Shown here: one piece after another, positions 1 to 6,492 of the stretch
How the letters are laid out: each line of letters starts with the position of its first letter
Numbering within the stretch: position 1 is the stretch's first letter
Assembly (NCBI GenBank): GCA_001786015.1
Contig: MFVH01000006.1
Coordinates: forward strand, 1 to 12,650
DNA: 12,650 bases
Reading direction: 5' to 3'
Source: Candidatus Nomurabacteria bacterium RIFCSPLOWO2_01_FULL_46_18
GTDB taxonomy: Bacteria; Patescibacteriota; Minisyncoccia; Phycocordibacterales; UBA9973
Notes under the pieces: generated by a model
Database searches by the model: none
Seen by the model: only the letters and a program-made list of their open reading frames with translations
What the model was told of the DNA's origin: nothing
Translations under genes and position numbers: made by a program

Positions 1-399
1 GTCTCAGTCCCATCGGTGGGGGTCACCCTCTCAGGTCCCCTAAGCGTCATTGCCTTGGTAGGCCGTTACCCTACCAACTAGCTGATACTCCGCAGGCCCT
101 TTCCCGAGCGTCCCGGCAAGCCGGGACTTTAATCCTAAGATACTATCGGGTATTAGTCCGCCTTTCGACGAATTATTCCCGACTCGGGTTCAGGTTCCTA
201 CGTGTTACTACCTCGTCTGCCACTGATTTCGCACTTCGCGCGAGAGATTCAGGATTCTGGATTTAGGATTTAGGAATAATTCTTAAATCTTAAATCTTAT
301 CTCATAAATCCCTTGTGCGAAGCACAAGACCCGTTTGACTTGCATGACTCATCCACGCCGCCAGCGTTCATCCTGAGCTAGGATCAAACTCTGATATTA
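1..399 (-). rRNA. rrs: 16S rRNA, 5' part (continues off the left edge)
   Basis: Read on the minus strand, the stretch contains the conserved 16S start (AGAGTTTGATC at 392-382), the GCTGGCGGCGT and TGCATGACTCAT-like elements around 340-370, and the TAACCGGCC-like helix and GAGAC box near the left edge. It corresponds to about the first 330 E. coli positions. The mature 5' end is estimated at about 399 by alignment from memory. The V1 (helix 6) region is about 70 nt longer than in E. coli and AT-rich (245-311). No 23S gene follows on the right side; the 16S 5' end faces secF and the 23S gene lies 8 kb upstream. Confidence 0.97.
245..328 (-). other. Expanded V1 loop of 16S rRNA
   Basis: Between the conserved CGTCTGCCACT and GTTTGACTTGCATG elements (plus strand) there are about 108 nt, against about 36 in E. 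coli. The extra part has a perfect hairpin (CTTGTGC, loop GAA, GCACAAG at 312-328). It also has an AT-rich block of short units (ATTTAGG twice, TTAAATC twice, 253-296) that can fold on itself into a long A-U/G-U helix. It is either a lineage-specific expansion or a small insertion tolerated in a variable loop. Confidence 0.75.
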
Positions 400-669
400 A
401 TCACGAACCTTACGAATCTAGATCGAATGATACGAATAAATTCGTGGCATTCGGTCATATTCGCGGAGATTCGCGTTGAACGGAACAAAAGAGAAAACAA
501 TAAATCATTTTTCTTCTGCACCTAGAGTTTGACCCGGCTCATACTGGAATCAATTTTGGAATAGAACAGTTTTTCGCACTGTTCTAAGTCTCTATTCAAT
601 TATCAATGAACTTTCAAACCAACCGTCTCAACTGGACGGTTTTAAGCGTTAGTTAAGACGTGGGGATCA
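400..669 (-). other. 16S rRNA leader, no gene
   Basis: About 270 nt between secF and the 16S 5' end hold no convincing ORF. On the minus strand it contains, in transcription order: a 7-bp hairpin (621-641, AACCGTC with GACGGTT, usable as the secF terminator although its T-tract is poor); a perfect 9-bp hairpin (562-586, TAGAACAGT with ACTGTTCTA); a pyrimidine-rich, boxA-like stretch (TTTTCTCTTTTG, 497-486); and the phased palindrome at 403-475 directly before the rRNA. This looks like an rRNA leader with antitermination and processing signals. The boxA call is tentative. Confidence 0.6.
403..475. repeat. Phased CGAAT/ATTCG palindrome, copy 1 (beside 16S 5' end)
   Basis: Four CGAA(T/C) units at 404, 413, 424 and 433 are followed, after a 2-nt turn, by four ATTCG units at 440, 449, 459 and 469. 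The two halves form an imperfect hairpin of about 34 bp whose matching blocks recur every 9-11 nt, one helical turn. The element sits within about 5 nt of the predicted 16S 5' end. A second copy, about 85% identical by eye and in the same orientation, lies at 8864-8934 next to the 23S 3' end. Confidence 0.9.
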
Positions 670-696
670 TTATACTTGTCCCTTTTTTCTTTGCAA
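669..696 (-). promoter_or_regulatory. Probable 16S rRNA promoter overlapping the secF stop
   Basis: On the minus strand TTGCAA (696-691, 4/6 to the -35 consensus), a 16-nt spacer, then a perfect TATAAT (674-669). The -10 box overlaps the TAA stop of secF (672-670). Predicted transcription start is near 662, giving a leader of about 260 nt before 16S. No better promoter was seen nearer to the rRNA. Confidence 0.6.
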
Positions 697-1524
697 GCGG
701 AAGAAAGTAACCAACAAAGGCGAAGCGATAAAGATGGAAGAGTAGGTGCCGATGATCACGCCTATGGTAAGAAGGAGGGCGAAATGCTTGGTGGCGGTGG
801 GACCGAAGATGTAGAGAGCAACGAGGGTGATGAAAATGGTAACGGAGGTGTTGATAGAGCGGGCGAAGGTCTGGGAAACTGACTTGCCCACTGTAGTTTC
901 GAATTCTTCACCAGAATTTTTGTTAATAAGATTCTCACGAACACGGTCGAAGACGACAATGGTGTCGTGCACGGAGTAGCCGAGAATGGCGAGGAGGCCC
1001 GTTACGAAAAGTAGATCAATCTCATATCCGGCAATAAAGCCGAGATAAACGAATATGCCTGTGGGGATGATGACGTCGTGTGCCAGGGCAACAACTGTCG
1101 CCAGGCCATACTTCCAACTCGATACTGGTTTGGAAACCTTGCGGAAAGCGAAGGTGATGAAGAGCACAATCATCAGCACTACAACCGTTATGGCAAGGAG
1201 GGCCTTGCTTCTAAGCTCCGCTCCCGCAATGGGACCGATAGTGTTCTGTCTTACAATCTCGCCGCCCAAATCAACTTTGAGTGGTTCCTTGGTGCGGATA
1301 ACGTAGTTATGTTCACCGGAAGCTCTTACGGAAGCGCCCGATTGATCAATCTTTGATTCAATCGTTTCTTTCGCCGGCCTGTCCGCATACGACACTTCCG
1401 TGATAGTACCGCCCTTGAAATCGATTGAGAGGTTGAATCCATACACAAACATCGCGAATAAGGAGGCTGTAAGCAACGCTACGGAAATTGAATACCATAT
1501 TTTTTTGTATTTAATTACGTACAT
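670..1524 (-). CDS. secF: Protein translocase subunit SecF
   Basis: SecF is the smaller RND-type partner of SecD. In the inner membrane the SecDF complex uses the proton gradient to help pull proteins out of the SecYEG channel. The 284-residue protein shows the SecF plan. There is a first membrane segment at about 9-30, then the conserved NLSIDFKGGT (31-40), a short periplasmic P1 region (about 41-103), and five further membrane segments from about 105 to 275. The signature LGYSVHDTIVVFDRVREN (181-198) lies in the fourth segment. Length is normal for the family. The ATG is 5 nt after the secD stop, so the two are co-transcribed and probably coupled. The stop codon is shared with the -10 box of the 16S promoter. 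Confidence 0.97.
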   Translation of the reverse strand: MYVIKYKKIWYSISVALLTASLFAMFVYGFNLSIDFKGGTITEVSYADRPAKETIESKIDQSGASVRASGEHNYVIRTKEPLKVDLGGEIVRQNTIGPIAGAELRSKALLAITVVVLMIVLFITFAFRKVSKPVSSWKYGLATVVALAHDVIIPTGIFVYLGFIAGYEIDLLFVTGLLAILGYSVHDTIVVFDRVRENLINKNSGEEFETTVGKSVSQTFARSINTSVTIFITLVALYIFGPTATKHFALLLTIGVIIGTYSSIFIASPLLVTFFRLQRKKGQV

Positions 1525-1529
1525 AAAAA

Positions 1530-2864
1530 TTAATTTTCAATTTTCAATTTAGAATTTTCAAAGTGAATACCATTGCTGAAGAGAAACCTCTTTAAGCGAC
1601 TCTCTTTCTCTGGAGCAATAGCAAATAGAAAGGTTCTCGAGAGCGTAAGTGCCGTAAACATCGAGACCAGAACGCCAATGCCAAGAGTCAAGGCGAATCC
1701 CTTGACCGCCGAAGTACCGAGCCAGAAGAGGACAATAGCTGTAATGATCGAGGAGATATTCGAGTCGCGGATAGAGAGCCAGGCGCGGTGGAATCCTTCG
1801 TGGAGCGCATCGTGAATTGATTTGCCTTTCTTGAGCTCCTCCTTAGAGCGCTCGAAGATCAAAACGTTGGCATCGACAGCCATGCCGATCGAGAGTATGA
1901 AGCCTGCCACACCAGCGGCTGTGAGCGTTACCGGCACGAGCTTGAAGATGGTGAGAGAGAGAATGATGTACGAGACTAGAGCGACAATAGAGACCAGACC
2001 GGGCAGACGGTACCAAAGCACGAGGAAAAGCGAGAGCGCCACGAAGCCGATGAGGCCGGCCCGAACTCCGGCGTCAAGCGCCTGCTCGCCGAGTGTCGCG
2101 CCGATAGACTGCGAAGTCGAGAGCTCGATCGGCACCGGAAGCGCACCGTAGTTTAGATTCCTCACAAGCTCCTTGGCTTCCTCTGGTGTAAAGGCGCCGG
2201 TAATTTGCGCTTTGCCGTCGCGGATCTCATCTTGGATAACGGGAACCGAGAGAGCAACACCATCAAGAATAATAGCGAGTACCTCCCCTTTGTGTTCGCG
2301 AGTAAGAGTGGCGAAGATTTCCCTGCCCTCACTATTGAACTCAAGCCCTACCATCGCCTCCCCGGTAGTGGGGTTGAATTCGACTCTAGCGCGCTCAAGG
2401 TATCGACCGGTAAGCTCGGTGGGGGCAAAAAGGGCGTCAACGGAAGTTTGAGGATTCTCCGCGGCGATTTGCTCAAAGCCGGGTCTTGCCAGACGGAATT
2501 CGAGGATCGGCGTCTCGCCTATAAGCGCAATAGCGCGATCCAAGTCCTTGACTCCCGGCAACTCGACGATGAGGCGGTCTTCCGAATTCCCGGAAACAAG
2601 CCCCGCGCGCTCTGTCTGGACCAAGGGTTCCGAGACGCCGAAAATATTTACCCTCCTTTCAATAACTTCTTTAAGCGTCTCCATAGCGCCGTTTGCGTCC
2701 TCGACACCCGAAGTGTCAGCACGATAGACAAGCTCGGTGCCGCCGACCAAATCGAGTCCATAACGAAATGGACGGTTCGCGGACATTTCGTTAAAGAAGA
2801 AATACCAACCAATCAAAGCAAAAAACGTCAGGAGAATAATTGAAATGATGCCGTGCTTCCTCAT
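1530..2864 (-). CDS. secD: Protein translocase subunit SecD
   Basis: SecD is the larger subunit of the SecDF export motor in the membrane. In 444 residues it shows a membrane segment at 5-24, the conserved GLDLVGGTELVY (36-47), and a periplasmic P1 region that includes ERRVNIFGVSEP (69-80). The head and base run to about 245, followed by membrane segments 2-6 (about 265-415). The hallmark GMAVDANVLIFER (327-339) carries the conserved Asp331. It lies 9 nt after the sugar-transferase stop and 5 nt before secF. The last nine residues, ENSKLKIEN plus the stop, are encoded by a 29-nt repeat also found in intron L2262, so the native C-terminus was probably replaced by a repeat insertion. Confidence 0.97.
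   Translation of the reverse strand: MRKHGIISIILLTFFALIGWYFFFNEMSANRPFRYGLDLVGGTELVYRADTSGVEDANGAMETLKEVIERRVNIFGVSEPLVQTERAGLVSGNSEDRLIVELPGVKDLDRAIALIGETPILEFRLARPGFEQIAAENPQTSVDALFAPTELTGRYLERARVEFNPTTGEAMVGLEFNSEGREIFATLTREHKGEVLAIILDGVALSVPVIQDEIRDGKAQITGAFTPEEAKELVRNLNYGALPVPIELSTSQSIGATLGEQALDAGVRAGLIGFVALSLFLVLWYRLPGLVSIVALVSYIILSLTIFKLVPVTLTAAGVAGFILSIGMAVDANVLIFERSKEELKKGKSIHDALHEGFHRAWLSIRDSNISSIITAIVLFWLGTSAVKGFALTLGIGVLVSMFTALTLSRTFLFAIAPEKESRLKRFLFSNGIHFENSKLKIEN
1532..1560. repeat. 29-nt AT-rich repeat, copy 1 (end of secD)
   Basis: A 29-nt stretch built of TTGAAAATT-like units (minus strand) is identical to 10822-10850 inside the group I intron at L2262. Here it supplies the last secD codons and abuts the secF start. 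Such short AT-rich dispersed repeats look like miniature non-coding elements. Confidence 0.85.
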
Positions 2865-2873
2865 ATTTAGTAA

Positions 2874-4229
2874 TTATTTGCCTGCAATGGACACAAGCGT
2901 CTTAAGTGTACGCAAGGCTATTTTAATATCAAGCAGGAAAGAGCGATTCTTGATGTAGAAGAGATCGTAAGAGAGCTTGTTCTTGGTCTCTTCAGTATCG
3001 AGGCCGTGATGCGGATGGCGCTCGTGGTAAATCTGCGCCCAGCCGGAGAGTCCCGGCCTTACGAGATGGCGCACATTGTAATATGGAATTTTCTCGGCAT
3101 AACTTTTGGCCAGAGCCGGTAATTCTGGCCGCGGACCGATGAGGGAGAGATCGCCCTTCAAAACATTCCAGAGTTGGGGCAATTCGTCTACGCGGCTGCT
3201 TCTCAAAAATTTGCCGATCTTGGTGACGGAAAGTCTGCTTACTCCCGCTTCTCCATAGCGACCGGAATCATCGGCGGTCATGGTCCGGAATTTGATAATC
3301 TTTATAAGTTTGTTACCCTCGCCTACTCTCTCCTGGACAATGAAGAGCGGCCCTCCGTCATCGAATCTGATGATTAGCCAGACAAGTGGGTAGAAGACGA
3401 GCGAGAGGGCAGTAAGCGGCAGAGAGATAGCGATGTCCATAAGACGCTTGAGCGCGTCGTAAGTGCCTCGCGGCAGAGTCGAGATATTTTCGAGAAACCA
3501 GTTGTAGCGCAGAAGCGAGAGCGGTACACGGTTGAAGATGCTTTCGTAAATCTTGTGCATGTCAATGAAGTTGATGTTTGAGAAAATGAGGTTGTAGAGA
3601 TGTGGTAGAACCGGTTCGACGTTCTCATGGGCCAGATCAATGGCAATGACAGAAACATTTTCGGAATAAACTTCCTTGACGATTTCATTCCAGAAGCCGT
3701 TCTCGTCCGAACGCTTGAGATCAATCGAGGAGACGAAGCGCAGATTGTAAATCGGATTGCCGTTGACTTCGCTTACGAGCTCCTTCATCTCTTCGCCCGA
3801 ACCGATGAGGATAGCGTTGTTCATCGAACCACGCCCAACAACGAAGTAGCCATGCATCCGCCAAAAGAGAATAAGTATCAAGGAGATAAATAGGTAAATG
3901 AATAGAATCGTTTTCGGCGTGATGCCGAAAAAAGGAACAAGGTAGAAGAAGGCCACCGCCAACCCCGAATTGGTAAGCTGGGTCCGGGCCAAAATGCTCG
4001 GCAGACGATTTTTGAGAATCGAGGTCTGCTTCTCGTAGAGGCCCGCTATATAGAAGACAAGAATCCAGGCAGCGAAAAGAACGCTGAAAGGCATCAAATG
4101 GGTATAAAAAAGCTCTTCGGAGGGAATCTGCCTATTCCTAACCAGGAGAGTAAACCAGAGCGAGACGACGAAGAATAAGAGATCGCCCAAAACGAGCACC
4201 AAGGGCTCTTTCCGATTAAGAATGGCCAT
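2874..4229 (-). CDS. Polyprenyl-phosphate sugar-1-phosphate transferase (WbaP/WcaJ-type)
   Basis: Predicted membrane enzyme that moves a sugar phosphate from a nucleotide sugar to a polyprenyl-phosphate carrier, the first step of surface glycan or capsule synthesis. In 451 residues there are four membrane segments (about 8-30, 46-64, 88-103, 108-125) and a Rossmann-like cytosolic region (about 138-235) starting at LIGSGEE. The catalytic bacterial sugar transferase domain (about 258-450) follows: KRLMDIAISL (261-270) with its re-entrant membrane helix, IIKFRTM (311-317), RVDELPQLWNVLKGDLS (346-362, catalytic Asp348/Glu349), LIGPRPE (363-369) and RPGLSGWAQI (391-400). It heads an operon with secD and secF. 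A TATAAT 8 nt before the ATG suggests a nearly leaderless mRNA. The sugar cannot be told from sequence. Confidence 0.93.
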   Translation of the reverse strand: MAILNRKEPLVLVLGDLLFFVVSLWFTLLVRNRQIPSEELFYTHLMPFSVLFAAWILVFYIAGLYEKQTSILKNRLPSILARTQLTNSGLAVAFFYLVPFFGITPKTILFIYLFISLILILFWRMHGYFVVGRGSMNNAILIGSGEEMKELVSEVNGNPIYNLRFVSSIDLKRSDENGFWNEIVKEVYSENVSVIAIDLAHENVEPVLPHLYNLIFSNINFIDMHKIYESIFNRVPLSLLRYNWFLENISTLPRGTYDALKRLMDIAISLPLTALSLVFYPLVWLIIRFDDGGPLFIVQERVGEGNKLIKIIKFRTMTADDSGRYGEAGVSRLSVTKIGKFLRSSRVDELPQLWNVLKGDLSLIGPRPELPALAKSYAEKIPYYNVRHLVRPGLSGWAQIYHERHPHHGLDTEETKNKLSYDLFYIKNRSFLLDIKIALRTLKTLVSIAGK

Positions 4230-4237
4230 AAATCGGC

Positions 4238-4243
4238 ATTATA
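4238..4243 (-). promoter_or_regulatory. -10 box of the transferase-secD-secF operon
   Basis: A perfect TATAAT (minus strand) ends 8 nt before the ATG at 4229. Initiation about 7 nt downstream would leave a 5' UTR of 1-2 nt, that is, a leaderless message. No clear -35 box is visible at 16-18 nt. Confidence 0.5.
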
Positions 4244-4311
4244 CAACAATATCAACATAAATAAAAGACTTGAATCAAATTTGTTCAACATACCAAAAGA
4301 TTCCAACTATC

Positions 4312-4347
4312 TACGATATAATATTACGATAGCAAGAATAAATCGTA
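4312..4347. repeat. 36-nt repeat upstream of the Cas2-like gene
   Basis: This 36-nt element begins TACGAT and ends ATCGTA (inverted ends) with the internal core CGATAGCAAGA. It matches 4920-4955 at about 31 of 36 positions. Its last base is the A of the ATG start. It contains a perfect TATAAT (4317-4322) that can serve as the gene's -10 box, so a protein binding the repeat would control the gene. Confidence 0.85.
4317..4322 (+). promoter_or_regulatory. -10 box of the Cas2-like gene
   Basis: Perfect TATAAT inside the upstream 36-nt repeat, 24 nt before the ATG at 4347. No good -35 box is seen, so the promoter may need an activator or be weak. Confidence 0.5.
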
Positions 4348-4910
4348 TGGGAATATTAGAGAGTAAAAATAAGAAAAGGGTGAGAAAAACTAAAATCCAA
4401 AAATTAATTTTGGAATCGGTCCTTACAGTCGGAGTGTTAAGTGCCGCCCTGCTTGCGCCTAACGTAATAGGCGCTATGTACAAGCTGGGCATTATGCCCA
4501 AAAAACGTCAGGGGGAATATGTTTCTTCTTCGGCCGCAAAAATGGTCAGAAAGGGCTTAATGAGATTTAACGGAAAATTTTACGAACCAACTTACAAAGG
4601 ACAGGAGCTTTTGAAATTATGGAACCTCGACAATTATCTAATTAGGAAACCGGGAAGATGGGATAAAAAATGGAGAATCATTATTTATGACATTTCCGAA
4701 AAGAAAAGGAGGGAACGAATGCAAATATTCTCGATTTTCACTCAGGCAGGGTTCTATCATCTGCAGAATAGTGTTTGGGTTTATCCTTACGATTGCGAAG
4801 ATATTATTTCACTGTTAAAAACTGACTTCGGAGTCGGGAAAAATGTTTTGTACATAATCGCCGATGAAATAGAAAACGATAAATACCTTCGCGCGTTTTT
4901 CGAACTGTAA
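4347..4910 (+). CDS. Winged-helix protein with PaaX/Cas2-like C-terminal domain
   Basis: The frame is open from a TTG at 4281, but the first 22 residues would be encoded by the promoter and repeat, so the ATG at 4347 (187 aa) is preferred. From that start there is a basic N-terminus (about 8-18, KKRVRKTK), a hydrophobic stretch (about 21-40), a probable winged helix (about 58-92, ending GKFYEPTYKGQELLKLW) and a ferredoxin-like domain (about 107-187). The ferredoxin-like part has the order of the Cas2 fold and of the PaaX central domain: strand WRIIIYDIS with Asp115, helix RRERMQIFSIF, then GFYHLQNSVWVYPYD. Asp115 is where Cas2 nucleases have their metal-binding aspartate. No Cas1, Cas effector, CRISPR array or phenylacetate gene is nearby. 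It may be a repressor, a nuclease acting on the flanking repeats, or both. The gene looks AT-richer than its neighbours. Confidence 0.8.
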   Translation: MGILESKNKKRVRKTKIQKLILESVLTVGVLSAALLAPNVIGAMYKLGIMPKKRQGEYVSSSAAKMVRKGLMRFNGKFYEPTYKGQELLKLWNLDNYLIRKPGRWDKKWRIIIYDISEKKRRERMQIFSIFTQAGFYHLQNSVWVYPYDCEDIISLLKTDFGVGKNVLYIIADEIENDKYLRAFFEL

Positions 4911-4919
4911 TTTTCCTTA

Positions 4920-4955
4920 TACGATTTAACATTGCGATAGCAAGATAAAATCGTA
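4920..4955. repeat. 36-nt repeat downstream of the Cas2-like gene
   Basis: Second copy of the element at 4312-4347, in the same orientation, starting 10 nt after the stop codon. TACGAT and ATCGTA ends are kept; differences are single-base changes. The two copies frame the gene exactly. Confidence 0.85.
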
Positions 4956-4994
4956 ATAATGTTTTTATAGAATAATCAATATTTATAAATTTGT

Positions 4995-5023
4995 AAAAAG
5001 AAAGAGCCCGCGGCGATGCGGGC
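4995..5023 (-). terminator. Intrinsic terminator of the 56-aa basic protein gene
   Basis: On the minus strand a 6-bp GC stem (GCCCGC, loop ATCGCC, GCGGGC; 5023-5006) is followed by TCTTTCTTTTT. It is oriented to end transcripts from the small gene at 5050-5220. Confidence 0.85.
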
Positions 5024-5049
5024 CCTTCGAGCGGGTAGATCTTCGCGGA

Positions 5050-5220
5050 TTACGGTTTTTTGGCCTTTTTCTTCTTCGCGGATTTTTTCGGGGAACTCCT
5101 GCCGCAACGTCCCTTGCGAAAACCTTTTTTTATGAGCCATTCATCCAGAGTCATCACGCCCTCTAGAACAGGGTCGCGCTGGATAAACTCCCCTTCGACA
5201 ACAAAGAATCGACTTGGCAT
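5050..5220 (-). CDS. 56-aa protein with lysine-rich tail
   Basis: No family is recognised. The frame opens at 5289, but a consensus promoter (5261-5289) lies inside that extension, so the ATG at 5220 is chosen. The short protein has a compact N-terminal part (1-35, MPSRFFVVEGEFIQRDPVLE onward, then MTLDEWLIKKGF). A strongly basic tail follows (36-56, ending SPKKSAKKKKAKKP) and resembles the Lys/Ala/Pro tails of histone H1-like or nucleic-acid-binding bacterial proteins. It has its own strong promoter and terminator, so it is a monocistronic, probably well expressed gene. Binding to DNA or RNA is inferred from charge only. Confidence 0.75.
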   Translation of the reverse strand: MPSRFFVVEGEFIQRDPVLEGVMTLDEWLIKKGFRKGRCGRSSPKKSAKKKKAKKP

Positions 5221-5260
5221 AAAATCCCCGGGCAAAAAGTTGGCTCCCTTTTCCTTCCTA

Positions 5261-5289
5261 ATTATATATGCTAAAATACTAATTGTCAA
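5261..5289 (-). promoter_or_regulatory. Consensus sigma-70-type promoter
   Basis: Minus strand TTGACA (5289-5284), a spacer of exactly 17 nt, and TATAAT (5266-5261): 12/12 to consensus. Initiation near 5254 gives a 5' UTR of about 34 nt containing purine-rich AGGAAGGAAAAGGGAG and ending at the ATG at 5220. This is the strongest promoter seen in the window. Confidence 0.9.
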
Positions 5290-5299
5290 CGAAACGCTG

Positions 5300-5359
5300 C
5301 TTCAGATTCGCTCAGTCGTTATGTAAGCGAGCTTCCGCGACGACATTCGCTGCCTGAAG
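5300..5359 (+). other. Hairpin-forming stretch before the GT4 gene
   Basis: CTTCAG (5300-5305) can pair with CTGAAG (5354-5359), and GTCGT (5315-5319) with ACGAC (5340-5344), ending about 10 nt before the start codon. It could be a structured leader. No promoter was recognised between it and the divergent promoter at 5261-5289. Confidence 0.4.
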
Positions 5360-5368
5360 TCAATAAAA

Positions 5369-6472
5369 ATGAAAATCATATACGGAATAACAAAATCAAA
5401 TTTCGGTGGGGCGCAACGCTATGTTTTCGATTTGGCTACTGAGGCAAAAAAATTCGGGCATGATGTGGCGGTTATATGCGGTAGCAATGGCGCCTTGGTT
5501 GAAAAGTTGAAGGCGCAAAATGTGAGGGTAATTTCTTTGCCGTATATGCAGCGCGATATTTCGATTCTTGATGAAATGAAATCTTTCTTTTTTATTTTAA
5601 AAATTCTGCGAGAAGAAAAACCAGAGGTCTTCCATACGAACAGCTCGAAGATGGGCGGGCTCGGCAACTTGGCGGCGCGGCTTGCGGGCATAAAGAAAAT
5701 AATTTTTACTGGGCACGGTTGGGAGTTCAATGCTCCGCGGCCGTGGTGGCAAAAAATTGCCATTATGAAACTCATCTGGCTCACTATAGCCCTATCTCAT
5801 AAAACTATTTGCGTCTCCGAGAAAACAAAAAACGATTTAAGACACTTCCCTTTCATTCAAAACAAGCTAGGAGTTATACATAACGGCATCGGGAATTTCG
5901 ACCTGCTTGAAAGGTCTGCCGCCCGGAGAGTGCTCGGCGTGCATGCCGAGGATACGCTTGTGGTCGGCACGCTCTCGGAACTTCACCCAGTCAAGGGTCT
6001 AGACATCTTGCTTGCCGCTTGGGAGAGATTCACCAAGAAAAACGACGGCCTACTTGTAATGATGGGTGACGGAGAGCTGCGCGAAAATCTTGAAGATTAT
6101 GCGGCAGACCTCGGCATCTCGGAGAAAGTGAAGTTCACCGGCTATCTCGATAATGCAAGACAATATCTCTCCGGTCTCGACATATTCTGCCTGCCATCCC
6201 GCTCGGAAGCGCTGCCTTATACGCTACTTGAAGCCGGTTTTGCTTCGCAACCCGTCATCGCAACAAACGTCGGCGGCATTCCCGAAACAATCGAGAACGG
6301 CTTGAGCGGCGCTCTCGTCCCGCCGGAAGATTCCGAAACCCTTTTCTCTACTCTCCTCCTGTTTTCCCAAGACGAAACCTTGCGTAACCGCTTGGGCACA
6401 GCACTCAAAGAAACTGTCTCGGGAAAATTCTCTCTCTCAAAAATGGTCGAGAAAACTTTGACTTTGTATTAA
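5369..6472 (+). CDS. Family 4 (GT-B fold) glycosyltransferase
   Basis: Predicted retaining glycosyltransferase that adds a sugar from a nucleotide sugar to a growing surface glycan or lipid. In 367 residues the N-terminal Rossmann domain has the acceptor-side glycine motif NFGGAQRYVFDLA (11-23), FHTNSSKMGGLGN (88-100) and TGHGWEF (114-120). The C-terminal donor domain has VGTLSELHPVKGLDILL (199-215) with the phosphate-binding Lys209, MGDGE (232-236) and the E-X7-E signature SEALPYTLLEAG (279-290, Glu280 and Glu288), ending with VGGIPETIENG (301-311). Length is normal for GT4. No SD precedes the ATG. It converges on rodA. The first half looks AT-richer than the second. Confidence 0.93.
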   Translation: MKIIYGITKSNFGGAQRYVFDLATEAKKFGHDVAVICGSNGALVEKLKAQNVRVISLPYMQRDISILDEMKSFFFILKILREEKPEVFHTNSSKMGGLGNLAARLAGIKKIIFTGHGWEFNAPRPWWQKIAIMKLIWLTIALSHKTICVSEKTKNDLRHFPFIQNKLGVIHNGIGNFDLLERSAARRVLGVHAEDTLVVGTLSELHPVKGLDILLAAWERFTKKNDGLLVMMGDGELRENLEDYAADLGISEKVKFTGYLDNARQYLSGLDIFCLPSRSEALPYTLLEAGFASQPVIATNVGGIPETIENGLSGALVPPEDSETLFSTLLLFSQDETLRNRLGTALKETVSGKFSLSKMVEKTLTLY

Positions 6473-6473
6473 T

Positions 6474-6492
6474 GGCTCTGTTGAGCCGTATT
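6474..6492 (+). terminator. Hairpin between the convergent GT4 and rodA genes
   Basis: GGCTC, loop TGTT, GAGCC (6474-6487) followed by GTATTTTA on the plus strand. It starts 2 nt after the GT4 stop and ends 6 nt before the rodA stop. The stem is short and the T-tract weak, so termination is probable rather than certain. Confidence 0.5.

Noticed and set aside
2205..2843. 212-aa plus-strand ORF
   Set aside because: Antisense shadow of secD, whose conserved motifs prove the minus strand is coding.
4281..4346. TTG start adding 22 residues to the Cas2-like protein
   Set aside because: The extension is encoded by the promoter and the 36-nt repeat, and the -10 box at 4317-4322 would lie inside the gene; the ATG at 4347 fits better.
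4312..4955. CRISPR array next to a Cas2-like gene
   Set aside because: There are only two repeats, and the segment between them is a gene, not a spacer; no Cas1, leader or further repeats are present.
4911..5049. tRNA or small RNA gene between the Cas2-like and small basic genes
   Set aside because: No cloverleaf is seen; only the 36-nt repeat and the terminator hairpin explain the structure.
5221..5289. Longer start (79 aa) for the lysine-tailed protein
   Set aside because: The consensus promoter at 5261-5289 lies within this extension, so the transcript begins after that start codon.
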